Assembly (NCBI GenBank): GCA_014529385.2 | Contig: CM043967.1 | Coordinates: 82,594,278 to 82,658,277 of the forward strand | Source of the DNA: Adiantum capillus-veneris | Taxonomy: Eukaryota > Streptophyta > Polypodiopsida > Polypodiales > Pteridaceae | Direction of reading: 5' to 3' | DNA length: 64,000 nucleotides | Shown: positions 44,525 through 54,425 of the stretch, one piece after another | Position numbering within the stretch: position 1 is the first letter of the stretch | Layout: each line of letters begins with the position of its first letter | The notes under the pieces: generated by a model | Told to the model about the DNA's origin: nothing | Database searches by the model: none | Seen by the model: only the letters and a program-made list of their open reading frames with translations | Translations under genes and position numbers: made by a program

Positions 44525-46621
44525 TAAAGTTAGAAAAGAGACCAAGTGAGTTCAAGGACTTACTACCTATGAACTACAGTGGATTGATACTTCAATGATT
44601 AGGACTACAGTGGATTAATGCTCCAATGATGAGGATATAATGTATCTAGTTGTGCAAAACCCCTATATTGTGGATAAATGGGGAATGATAGGCACAAGAG
44701 ACAAATTTGATGTAGAGTTTTAGGATAATCCACCTAAGTTGGACATTCCAAACGTGAAGCTAAGGTGAGTAAACAAAAAAACTAGAATCAACATGGATAA
44801 CACTCACGTGGGGTTATACAAGTATCATAATGGAGAGAAAATTCTCTATTATAAGTGTGAGGAGCCATTTATTGGAGAGTTGTTAGAGCAAAATTACTTG
44901 TATGTTTTTATATACATAGAAGTTTGAAATACCCATGTAATCATTCTCAATAAGTATGGATGGAGATACTCCACAATAGATCGTAAGGAGTAGAGAGATA
45001 TACATACTTTGGAGGCCCACTCCATCAATATTAATAGCATGTTTGGACCTACTGTATTAGAGACCAGAAAAGAAACGTTGTTAGAGAAAAATTACTCGCA
45101 TGTTTCTATATACATAGAGGTAGAAATACCCATGTAATCATGCTCAATAAGTATGGATGGAGATACTCCACAATAGATTGTAAAGAGTAGAGAGATATAC
45201 ATACTTTAGAGGCCCACTCCATCAATATTATTTCATTGCTATCATGTTCGGACCTACTATATTAGAGAGCAAAAAAGAAACGGAGAGAGTGAGTCCTGAT
45301 AAAATGAGAGTTGAAAACTCATTTAGTTGATCGCAGTTTTTAGTGTGGAGACTGATGGGATCCTTGGGTTCAAGGGTTTCAATGACCACATACAGGGGAA
45401 ATGAAGCTCCAAGCATGATCTATACAATGAGAGTTTTGTTGGATACTTGGTAAAAAATAAGAGATGTGTGACCTGAAAAGAGGGCCACATTACAAACTCC
45501 AACTATAGTTTGTAGTGGGGATTACAAGGCTAGAGATGTTCTTGTAAGAGAACCTGGACTGGTAAGAATGGTGGCTAAAACATAAAAAATGCAGCCATCT
45601 CAAGTAGAAAAGTGTGTTGCTAAAAAGTACAATGGGTCATGTGATTCATATGTACATGTTTCACTCTTTATCTTAAGAGGTGAACAAGTGGTAGATTTTC
45701 ATACGCAATATGAGGAATTTGGGTTGACATTGGAAGAAATAGCTTTAGCATGGTTCCAACCATGGAATAGTAGAGATTTTTCTAACATAGAGCAACTCTT
45801 ACAACAATTTGCTAAGGAATTCTCGGAAAGGGAAATCGAGCACTACCTAGTGTCCCAAATCTATGATTTTAAATAGAGAGAGAACGAAGAAAGTAAAAAA
45901 AGCTTTGCTTTGCCTCATTCAATACATAGAAAGGTGTACAATTAGAGAGCTACTACAAGACAAGATATTATTAATTCTCTTTATAGAGGTCTTGAGGAAA
46001 AAAATTCTCTAAAAGGATCTACGTTTAAAAGCTTGCACTTCATTTGAGCAAGTCACTAAAGAAGCATTGTGTCTAGTTGATGATTGTAAGGTTTATGTAG
46101 AGGTAACAGAAGATATAGACCATAGGACGAACAACATCTCTTCTACCACAAGTGATTCCACAACAAATTGGAGTATTGAGGATCCACATGTACCAAGTAT
46201 TGATCAAATGCTCAAAGAAGTGATCAAAGAACGCATATGATGTATTGACAAAACCCGAATGTATGATAATCATCACCAACAGTAAATGTAGTAGGAATCT
46301 TGAAGTGGTGTGCGATCAAACAAAATTATACCAATCATGAGATGAATATTTTTTTTTGATAGGAATTACATGAGGGAAAGGCCATATGGACCTTCAAGGA
46401 TGTAGTCTTTTCCATGACCACCACCGATATACCAATAGCTTTAAATAATGTAGCGACAAGGTGAAGACAAGCATCCAATAGTGTTGGGCCAACAACCGCC
46501 TTTACCTCAAGAGAACAGATCAATTGTTTGATGCACACAAACTATTGAAACCCTCATCAGTCAATATGTTTCCACTCACTTGCTATAGTGAGGAGCCAAT
46601 TGAGAGCTACAAAAGAGAACC
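44525..46621 (+). pseudogene. Family G gag (third copy), plus strand
   Basis: The sequence matches the gag at 31598-33546 in order. VVQNPYIVDKWGM (about 44655) corresponds to VKNPDVIDKWG. The core at 45589-45876 reads FILRGEQVVDFHTQYEEFG, then WFQPWNSRDF and EIEHYLVSQIYDFK. A GQQPP-type tail is at about 46485-46510, as in the C-terminal half at 9.85 kb. It starts directly at the copia 5' LTR and is cut at 46621 by a minus-strand LTR. Many stops and a 198-bp duplication make it a relic. Confidence 0.7.
44880..45283. repeat. Tandem duplication of about 200 bp in gag relic
   Basis: Units 44880-45077 and 45078-45283 both start TTGTTAGAG and share AAGTATGGATGGAGATACTC and AGGCCCACTCCATCAATATT. 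They differ by scattered substitutions and a short extra stretch in the second unit. Confidence 0.88.
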
Positions 46622-47517
46622 TGTGGGTGGGATTCCAAAGCTCACTCTTATCTTATTGTGGACATATAAGCAAGAACCAAGAACATAATATCAATCCATG
46701 GGACAAAGCTGACTCAACTAGTTCATGGAGGCTACAAGAAAACATCAATATATTGGATCTAACTCAAGCTACACTCAAATGACCTAAGTCATCAAAAGCT
46801 AGTTGCTAATCGGCAAGCAAACCATAATCGTTACCGCATCAAACGACATCCAAATTCTATAAAACTTCTAGGAGAAGTATAAAAGACCTAAGAACACATG
46901 CTTATGATCTCAAATCTCACTTTCAATGAGTGGCCAAAAATGAAATTAATAACAACAGTGAGATTTTGACCTAGTCGTTTTTGACTCTGAATACATCTAA
47001 ATGCTTAGCAATGATGTCCCGATACCCAACCAGTACTTACTTTGTGATTTCCTAGCTTAAAATCCTACTTATTATGAAATTTAAGCTTAAGGTTGATGAT
47101 GTCAAATGCTACATTTTATTGTGATATGCTTACGTGAATCCGTAGAGCTCTTACCTATGGTTGTAGCGCAATAGACGACACTAAAATGTGGCAACTAACA
47201 AGGGAGATAGAAGCAGGAGAAGGAGAGAAAAGAGCATCCTAAGCTCACACTGTGTATCTCATTATCCAAAAACTTAATAAAAACTTTACAAAGTTGGCTT
47301 TTAGACCTTAGCCAAGGTTTCTTAGGTAAAAAACTAATCATCTGGGAGCTCTAACCAAGGATTAACTAATATAGTCTGGAAGCTTATAGCTCCGGCTCAT
47401 AGATTACAATATCCACTCATCAAATAGGAGTTACAATATTCTTGATTTATTAAAATAATAAGTGTTATTACAATGAAGCTCCCAAAAAATGTTGCATGGG
47501 TTAGCTTGGTGCTATCA
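46622..47517 (-). repeat. Family G 3' LTR (896 bp)
   Basis: On the minus strand it starts TGATAGCACCAAGC after a polypurine tract and ends CCCACA. It is the diverged counterpart of 28908-29799 in length and order of shared words. Its TATA position reads TCTAAAAG. It lies inside the plus-strand gag relic, so its element inserted there. Confidence 0.82.
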
Positions 47518-47535
47518 TTCCCCCCCTCCTCGAGT
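47518..47535 (-). other. Polypurine tract of family G element
   Basis: Minus strand CGAGGAGGGGGGGAA just before the LTR start. It fixes the orientation of the element and shows that the ORF at 47.9-50.7 kb lies at its 3' end. Confidence 0.85.
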
Positions 47536-50500
47536 GTGTCGTCCCTTGAAAGAGTTTCATGGAATGAAGTATTCTTCGGGTTGACGGCTGTCGAGGTGGT
47601 CTTTAAGCACTTGGACCGATTTTTGATATCAGTTGCACCGTTCTTTGTGAGGGACTTGCAAAAATTGAGTAGTAACTCTATTCTTTAGTTTTATGGCAGA
47701 ATATCCGATGAACCTTGTAGTTAGATTGCTTATCACCGATCCAAAAAAAATTGTACGCCATGTGAAGAACGTGGTGTAAAAGGCTTTATTCAATGCCAAC
47801 ATATTCCTTGATGGAAAGAACATGTATCTAGCATAGAATCAGTAAAGAAATTCTCCTGAAGGTTGCACACTTAAATCATAGCATAAGCCCTGGTTACCTT
47901 CTAAAAAGGACATCCACGGGGCTCTCACTTGTTCATGATCATGAAAAACTTGGATACATGTGAGCAGCATTTTGCAGATTTTAAGAAGCATTACACACGA
48001 GAGGTCAAGGAGGCTCTTGAAGAAGGTCATGGCGCCCGTTATCATTTTCACCATGTGTCAGTTGCCTATCCTTGCTTTGGTGATGGAAATTTTGACTAGT
48101 TAAGCCAAGTCGGCCTTTTCTTTTTTTGTGCTTTATGTGCTTGCCATGTCCTTACCCTTGGTACAGAATAGAATATTAGGTCCTTTTGAATTGATGCCGG
48201 TTCACTTGTAAACAATTTGAGGTACCTTGAGTTTTTGTTGAGCCAAATTTTCCTCCATGACGGGTGGAGAGCACCTGACCCTTGGTCTTGAATATCTTTG
48301 TAGAGTCTTTCTTTTACTTGCAAGACCTCTACCTTTATCAAAGGATATGGAAGCAGCTATTGATGACACTGGGAATTGATTATATTGGGAGTGAGCTGAG
48401 TTACATTGATAGAGTGAAGTACTCTCAACTCCCAATCCATAGTCGCTTTCCATTTAGCATCCACTTCTTGACCAATCTTCTCTTTAAGTGCATCTTCTTC
48501 AGCTTTAGAGAGCTAGAACTTTGGAACTTGTTCCTTGTCAGTGATTGGTGCCTGCCTCCTCTAGAGTTTCTACATTCCCTTCTCTTAGAAAAACTTCTTC
48601 AGTCCCCTTAAGAGAAGGGACTGATGGGTTTTCCCTTATTTTCTTTAAGAATTGCCGTTGGTTCATTGATTCTCTGATCTAAGTATTTCAAAGAAGCATT
48701 TGCTACATTCAATTGTACATGGATATTTTGTACAAACTGACTAGTATTCATTAGTTAATTTGTCACTTCAATCAGGTGCTGCTCTTTGCTTTTATAGGCA
48801 TCCGATAACTTTGTGAGGAGTTCCTTTAAAACTCTTACATCTTCTTTTCTTACTTTTCCTTCATGTGTTGATGTTGTTATGCTTTGTTATTGAGCTCTTT
48901 GATTTGGATTTAAATATTTTCAATGATATTCATTCTGTCTTCAATCTCGCCTTGGAGCGCATCAATCACTTGTTCAAGTTATCAAGCTTTAGCACTACGG
49001 CTAAGAGTTGTTGTCCGCATTTTTCCAGTCATCAGTTGCATCTACTTTGCATATTAATTGACTCGAGTGATCCCTTCATCAGTCATTTCCCACTCTTTGG
49101 ATACTGTTTGAGAATCTTTGGAAGGTCCAGCCTCATCTTTGGTTTTTTTTGGTAGATTCTTTGAATGGCTTCCTTCTCTTTCTTTAACCCATCTCCATGA
49201 TTTCATCTGATTGGTCAGTTGATGAAGATCTTGGACTAGGAAGAGGCTAATCCCACTATTTGGTAATGGGTGAGTGTAGTCATGGAGACATCACCTCCCT
49301 TTCATGCTATGTTTCAGCTGGTTTTTTAGCTTCTGCTTGTTGTGGTTGTTGAGCAATTGATTCTTCTCTAGCTTTTCTTTGAGCTTATGCCAATGCCTCT
49401 TGTATTTTCAGGGATTTAGCTTCCACATACATCCTTTCTAGCGTCTCTATAGGATCTTCTTGGAGCTTCTTCTCAGGTTCTTTGGTCCTAGAACCCTTGA
49501 CTTACCTTGGATCCCATAGAGCTGAAGTCTGTCCTATAGCTTGTCGACTTCGTTCATCATTAGGCAAAATTTGGACTCACAAAGGGGCCCTTTAAGGAGT
49601 TTGACTTTACCTCTCTCTACCAAAACGGGCACATGGATAAATTTTTGCAAACAAACTCCAAAGTTGGGGGAGGTTTGACAGTTAGAATGTCCTCTTCAAT
49701 CTCTATCTACTGATATATAGCACGCCATGAGATTCCTCATATTTTAGAAGATTCTTTTTTTGATTCACCTATGATGTGACAACTCTATCGGAATCTAAGT
49801 GAATTAAAAAAAAAGAATCTTCTTAAATATGAGAAATCTCATGGCGTGCTATATATCAGTAGATAGAGCTTGAAAAGGACATTCTAACTGTCAAATTTCC
49901 ACCAACTTTGGAGTTTGTTTGTAGAAATTTATCCATGCGCCCATTTTGGTAGAGAGAGGTAAAGTCAAACTCCTTAAAGGGCCCCTTTGTGAGTCCAAAT
50001 TTTGCCTAATGTAGCTTCCTTTTCCCTTTCAAACCTTTTCTTCTTCTGTGGAGGTTCTTCTTGATGAGCCGTCACTACCTTTCTCATCATATCTTTCCTT
50101 TTTGTCCTTTTTTCTTCATTATCAGAAATTTTTTCACTGCTATGGGCTTTATGTGAGCTTTCAGTAGACCCTTCATCTGACTTACAAATGCCTTTTTTTT
50201 GTTCTTGTGGCTCGTGGAGAGGGTTAAGCTTTCTCAGTGATTATCCATGTGTTCTAATCTAGGGCTTGTGACAAGTTATCGGCCATCCCAATGGCATGGT
50301 ATACAATTCGGGTTAAGACTTCAAAATATCCTAACTATGTGGCTTTCCCTTCCTTCTTTGTACTCTTGAGTGTTGTAAGCACATATTGAGCATGATCTAT
50401 GGATTGTCTACCCGACAACTTCAATACTTGCATGAGTGTGGTTGTAGCAAGATGATTTGGGGTCGTGGGTCTTGGTGGTTTCTTGGCAAGGAAGAGGAAG

Positions 50501-50760
50501 TGCTGGTGGTATACGTGGGCGAGATCCTCTACTAGCTTTAGCATAAGATAAAAGAAGGTGGAGGTAGTTGTACTCTTTGTGAATATTCCAATGGTTTTCC
50601 TATCTCTTACTCTCATTGTCATATCTTCGGTTGGCAGATTTAGTTCTTTCGCCACTATATCTTTGTTGTTGATGACTACCTCAACTTTCTATTGAGTGGC
50701 ATAAAATGGTAACCATCTTTTTGCAACATTTGTCAGCCTACTCAACGTCCTCTTCCTCAT
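47536..50760 (-). pseudogene. Family G accessory ORF (copy 2)
   Basis: On the minus strand the reading has ELNLPTEDMTMRVRDRKT and HHHFLFLAKKPPRPTTPNH-like blocks (50655-50430) and LKSTKKEGKAT (about 50370). K/E-rich coiled-coil-like sequence follows to about 48.7 kb, then KWKATMDWELRVLHSINVTQ (about 48460-48400) and VFHDHEQVRAPWMSFLEGNQ (about 47970-47910). All but the last are recognisable in copy 1 at 14.4-18.8 kb. The ORF is broken by stops, frameshifts and a foldback element. No enzyme motif is seen. It ends about 350 bp before the polypurine tract, so it is the last ORF of its element. Confidence 0.6.
49561..50008. mobile_element. Foldback (hairpin) transposon, about 450 bp
   Basis: The two halves are nearly perfect inverted copies, about 205-215 bp each, with a loop of about 30 bases near 49785. 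The ends read GGCAAAATTTGGACTCAC and its complement, with TA on both sides. It interrupts accessory ORF copy 2. Copy 1 near 17.84 kb is continuous at the same place (TTCATAAGTG), which confirms insertion. It has no coding capacity and is of MITE type; the superfamily is open (TA fits a mariner/Stowaway target). Confidence 0.85.
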
Positions 50761-51780
50761 ATGTGTACATATTTTTCTACGCTATTAAGTTATCTAGAGT
50801 AAATTCCCCATCTTTGTTTAACCTTTGTGGCGACACATACATTATACTCTTCTCAAAAATGTCACCTTAGTCATATATTTATATTACCACCCTTTTCTTT
50901 TTTGCTTTGTAAATAGAATAAGCATACAATAACCAACTATATACCCCCAAACTTTCTTACCTCTTTTGAATTAGTAGTAGAAAAATAATATATCCATCTT
51001 CCACCCCATATAGATAAATTCCCATGGAAATCAACTCTCCACTTGTCTTTACCAAAGATTATGGTCCCTCTCTACAAGTCTTCTATGCCCCCTACATAGG
51101 TGGCCCAATATCTCTTAAGAATATACATATAGTTTTTCTCCTTTCAAAAAGACTCCAATTGTATATTCTTTTCACAAGCAAATAATATTGGTCCCTCCTC
51201 TATTTGTTTAAGCATCATAGCCTTTTGAAAAAGCACGATTCCCCTTACATGCATACAAGCAAAGGGCCCATACAAGAAGACTTGGAAGCAAAAGGTTTCC
51301 TAGCCTAGTGTGGACCTCCCAAACCGAATTCCTTGGTGCATGGGCGTGAATAATAGTCCAAATTCATATCAAATATGTTGAGAAGGTCAATTTTGCCTTT
51401 TGAAGCATGTCATTCCGAGCTACAGGTAAAAAGTTATGGTCAAAATAGTGTAAATCTATCAGATTCGCAGTAAAAGGGAACTGTAAATCAAGTAAATCAA
51501 GAGGGTGAGATCTTATTTTTCCCCTACTCATCTTCTAGAAGAGCAATGAGTGTTCAAGGTCACTTGCATGTGATGGGACCAACCTAAAGAAGCTTTCTAA
51601 ATGCCAAGACAGACAAGTTGAGATACCCCGCAGGAGCCACCCGTAGGGCCTCATGGTGGGGCCCACCTACATTATGCACCCCTATGGAGCCTTCACGGTC
51701 TAAAATGATATTTTTGGTGAATAAATAGTCCCTTTTATGTCCAATATTCAATGAGTGGTCAAAGGACACTTAATTAGGTC
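50761..51780. other. No gene seen
   Basis: AT-rich sequence with short broken frames. Part of it probably belongs to the LTR of the Tat-type element that follows, but an LTR start could not be fixed. Confidence 0.35.
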
Positions 51781-52774
51781 TAATCACTTACTCTAATTAA
51801 GTGTAGCATAATCCCACTCCTACACAACTATAAATAGCCCCCCTTGGAGAGACTCAAGGACACACACCTATATTTTCAACTTCATGTTGTTTCTTGATCA
51901 ATAGTAGAGAAAACCCCAACTCTCCCTTTTTCACATCCTCCCTCCTAACCTTCCTCTTTGGAGGAAGTGCAACTCTATTCTCCACTCTTTCCATTCTACA
52001 ATCTCTTACTCCATCAACCCAATAAATCATTTGTAGCACCTCAATAACTTGTAAATACATCATGATCTCTCTCATGGTTATGTTAATGATCATGAAATCA
52101 TCTTCAAAACTTTCAAGTGTCGCAATTCGTGATGGTTAGCAAGCGTCGGTCCTCCCCTTAAAAGGTGTGCGAGAAATCAAGTAAGTGTTCTATTCTCAAT
52201 TTACCATTGGTTTGTTTCTCCACACTTATTCAATTGGTCTAAAGAAATTTCTCACTCCAACTCTCTTTTGCTTCATTACATATGCATGTGGCTACCTCTC
52301 ATGGTGATTTTATTTGTGTCACGGCATTGCATAGATGGAGATGAGCTCTCTATGCAAAGTGTGTTAGTTTGATGTAAGTGATTCTCTTGTGTGTTTGAGA
52401 GGCAAGTCTTGTGTGCATGATTTTTTGATGAGTGCTTGAGAGAGGAAGAGTTTGGATGTATTATTGGTATTCTTATGGGGAGAAGGTGAATGCTATTCCA
52501 CAAATTGCATATTTCATTTTGATGCACGGCATTGGGTTGCATAATCGTTGATGGTGTTCAAGTGTCCAAAGTGTATATAGAGAGTAAGGGGGTTTTCAAA
52601 GTGTGTTGCTTGAGTGGGTGAGTGCAAGTGTCATTTTTGATTGGTTTCCTTCTCCACTCCCAAAAGAAGGTGGTGCCCCAAGTAGTGTGCGTACCTCTTT
52701 ACGAACATTTAGTGAGGGTAGGCCCATTGGTTTGGGTTTAGAGGCCCCATTTCAAAAAGCTCGCCCTCATAAAG
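51781..52774 (+). promoter_or_regulatory. Probable 5' LTR promoter and leader of Tat-type element
   Basis: TATAAATAGCC at 51829-51839 lies about 1.5 kb upstream of the plus-strand gag, in a setting typical of an LTR promoter. The phrase TGGTGCCCC occurs at 52671 and again at 52775 (TGGTGCCCCCACTGAG); either could be the primer site, since both begin with TGG. LTR ends are not certain. Confidence 0.45.
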
Positions 52775-52826
52775 TGGTGCCCCCACTGAGGAACATATTT
52801 CCAAGTTACCTTCAAATTTTTTAGTG

Positions 52827-53039
52827 ATGAACAATGGAGTTCCCATCTATCCATTTCATTTTGCACAACACATTAGAGTAAACGTTCACATAGATAGAAA
52901 AGTCGTTTTCCAACAATGCATTGTTTTTCTGTTTGGTGCAGAAAGACTTAGAGAAATACTGGCATCACCCAATCCAATTATACTGCCAATCATCAATCAT
53001 GAAACTTCTTTTGATGTTCACGTTTTCATTTTGTTTTAA
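52827..53039 (+). CDS. Small ORF 1 upstream of Tat-type gag (70 codons)
   Basis: The ATG at 52827 opens 70 codons ending DVHVFILF. The middle reads FLFGAERLREILASPNPI. A second ORF of exactly the same length starts 296 bp downstream and has the same layout, so the two are a diverged tandem pair. No known domain is recognised. Hydrophobic and basic residues alternate without a clear membrane helix. They lie in the leader between the probable primer site and gag. They may be small accessory proteins of this lineage or a decayed duplicated leader segment. Confidence 0.45.
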   Translation: MNNGVPIYPFHFAQHIRVNVHIDRKVVFQQCIVFLFGAERLREILASPNPIILPIINHETSFDVHVFILF

Positions 53040-53122
53040 AGGCAGGAACAAGGAGTGGTGAAGGGGTGCTCAATGGCCATATGAAGGAATGAGGTCTTCA
53101 AACCAACAACGAGGAGTAGCAC

Positions 53123-53335
53123 ATGAATCACGATCAAAACAATGAACCTTTTAGGCCTATTGCTCGGCAATCCATTCATATAATCATTGCAACTAAGTTT
53201 AGGTTTCAATCTATCATAAGAAGGATATTTGGATCCACTCGCCTCAATGAAATCAATGCTTCAATTAATCCATTTAATCTACCTATGATAAAGTACAAAT
53301 TAACAATGGATGTGTACATCTTCATTTTAATGTAA
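53123..53335 (+). CDS. Small ORF 2 upstream of Tat-type gag (70 codons)
   Basis: The ATG at 53123 opens 70 codons ending DVYIFILM. The core IFGSTRLNEINASINPFNLP matches FGAERLREILASPNPIILP of small ORF 1 at most positions, while the DNA between them differs more. Retention of two open frames of equal length in an otherwise decaying element is suggestive of coding. Gag starts 26 bp after its stop codon. Confidence 0.45.
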   Translation: MNHDQNNEPFRPIARQSIHIIIATKFRFQSIIRRIFGSTRLNEINASINPFNLPMIKYKLTMDVYIFILM

Positions 53336-53360
53336 TCAGATTTATAGCGTCAATAATCTT

Positions 53361-54314
53361 GTGCGGCTCGTAAGAGAAAAGTTTCTTTTAAAAAAAGAGA
53401 TTTCAAAAACTCTAAACAAAATGTCAAGTTATTTTCCCACGTTCTATGCAAGAAGTGGGGAAGATGCGCAAGAGTTTCTTGACAACTTGGAGATGGCACA
53501 TCTCATATCCGGGAGAGATGAAGAGGAAGTAAAGCTACGAGCCTTCCCGCTGGTTCTAAAAGCAGAAGCTAAAGCATGGTATGAGACCTTGCAACCCCAA
53601 ATCAAGTCCAATTGGGAGAGACTGCGACCAAGCTTCCTCTCCAAGTTCGGGCAAGGTGATACTTCTGAAGGACTATGGAAATCTCTTATTGGACATAAGC
53701 AGGTATCACTTGAAGACTATCCCTCTTATGAAGCAACCTTTGTCAATCTATGGGGTAGGTGGGAGGCTACATTAGAAAATCATGGTGGTGCACCTAACTT
53801 TCTAAAAAAATAGAGATTCATGGTTGGCTTGTATCCACTTTTAAAGGCTAAAGTAGAGCTAAAATTCCCATCCACCTTCGAAGAAGCACGTGAGGTAGCC
53901 ATCATCAAGTTTAGAAAACTACACTTCCAAGCACATAGAGCAAGGGGTTTGAATGAAGTGAGTGAGAGGGAGTCTTCACAAACCATGGAAGCACCAATTA
54001 GGGCCCCTCTTGCACAATCTTCACAAATAGGAGATAACTCTCAACAAGAGGTTTTACAAAGGCTAACTCAACAGCTTGAGAACCTCACTCTGAATCTAGT
54101 ACAAGGCCTACCTCAACAACGACAACCAAGAGAAGGGAATCGCAATCAACGAAGACAAGCTCAAGAGTTGCGATGTTGGAATTGCAATGAAATGGGCCAT
54201 GGCATGTACAATTGTCCACATCCAAGGCGACTTCCGGGAGACATATATCCCCCTAGACCGCCTCCTCTCACTGTGCAGCAAGAACAAGCTCAAGGCCCAC
54301 AAATCCTTCGTTGA
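53361..54314 (+). pseudogene. Tat-type gag
   Basis: The frame is open apart from one TAG at 53811-53813. It contains the retrotransposon gag core (FPLVLKAEAKAWYETLQPQI and WERLRPSFLSKFGQG, about 53540-53660), then EVAIIKFRKLHFQAHRARG. A glutamine-rich linker and one knuckle follow: CWNCNEMGHGMYNC at about 54174-54215. It packages element RNA. A short gap and frame change (54315-54425) separate it from pol. The element at 60.5-64 kb has the same knuckle with E/S changes. Confidence 0.85.
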
Positions 54315-54425
54315 CCACCACCACCAGCAAATATACCTCCCGTCCCACATGAGGAGGAAGAAAGAGGAGTCAACATCATCAAGCTAGAAGAGGTAATAGA
54401 TGAGCATACTCTAAACTTTGATGTT

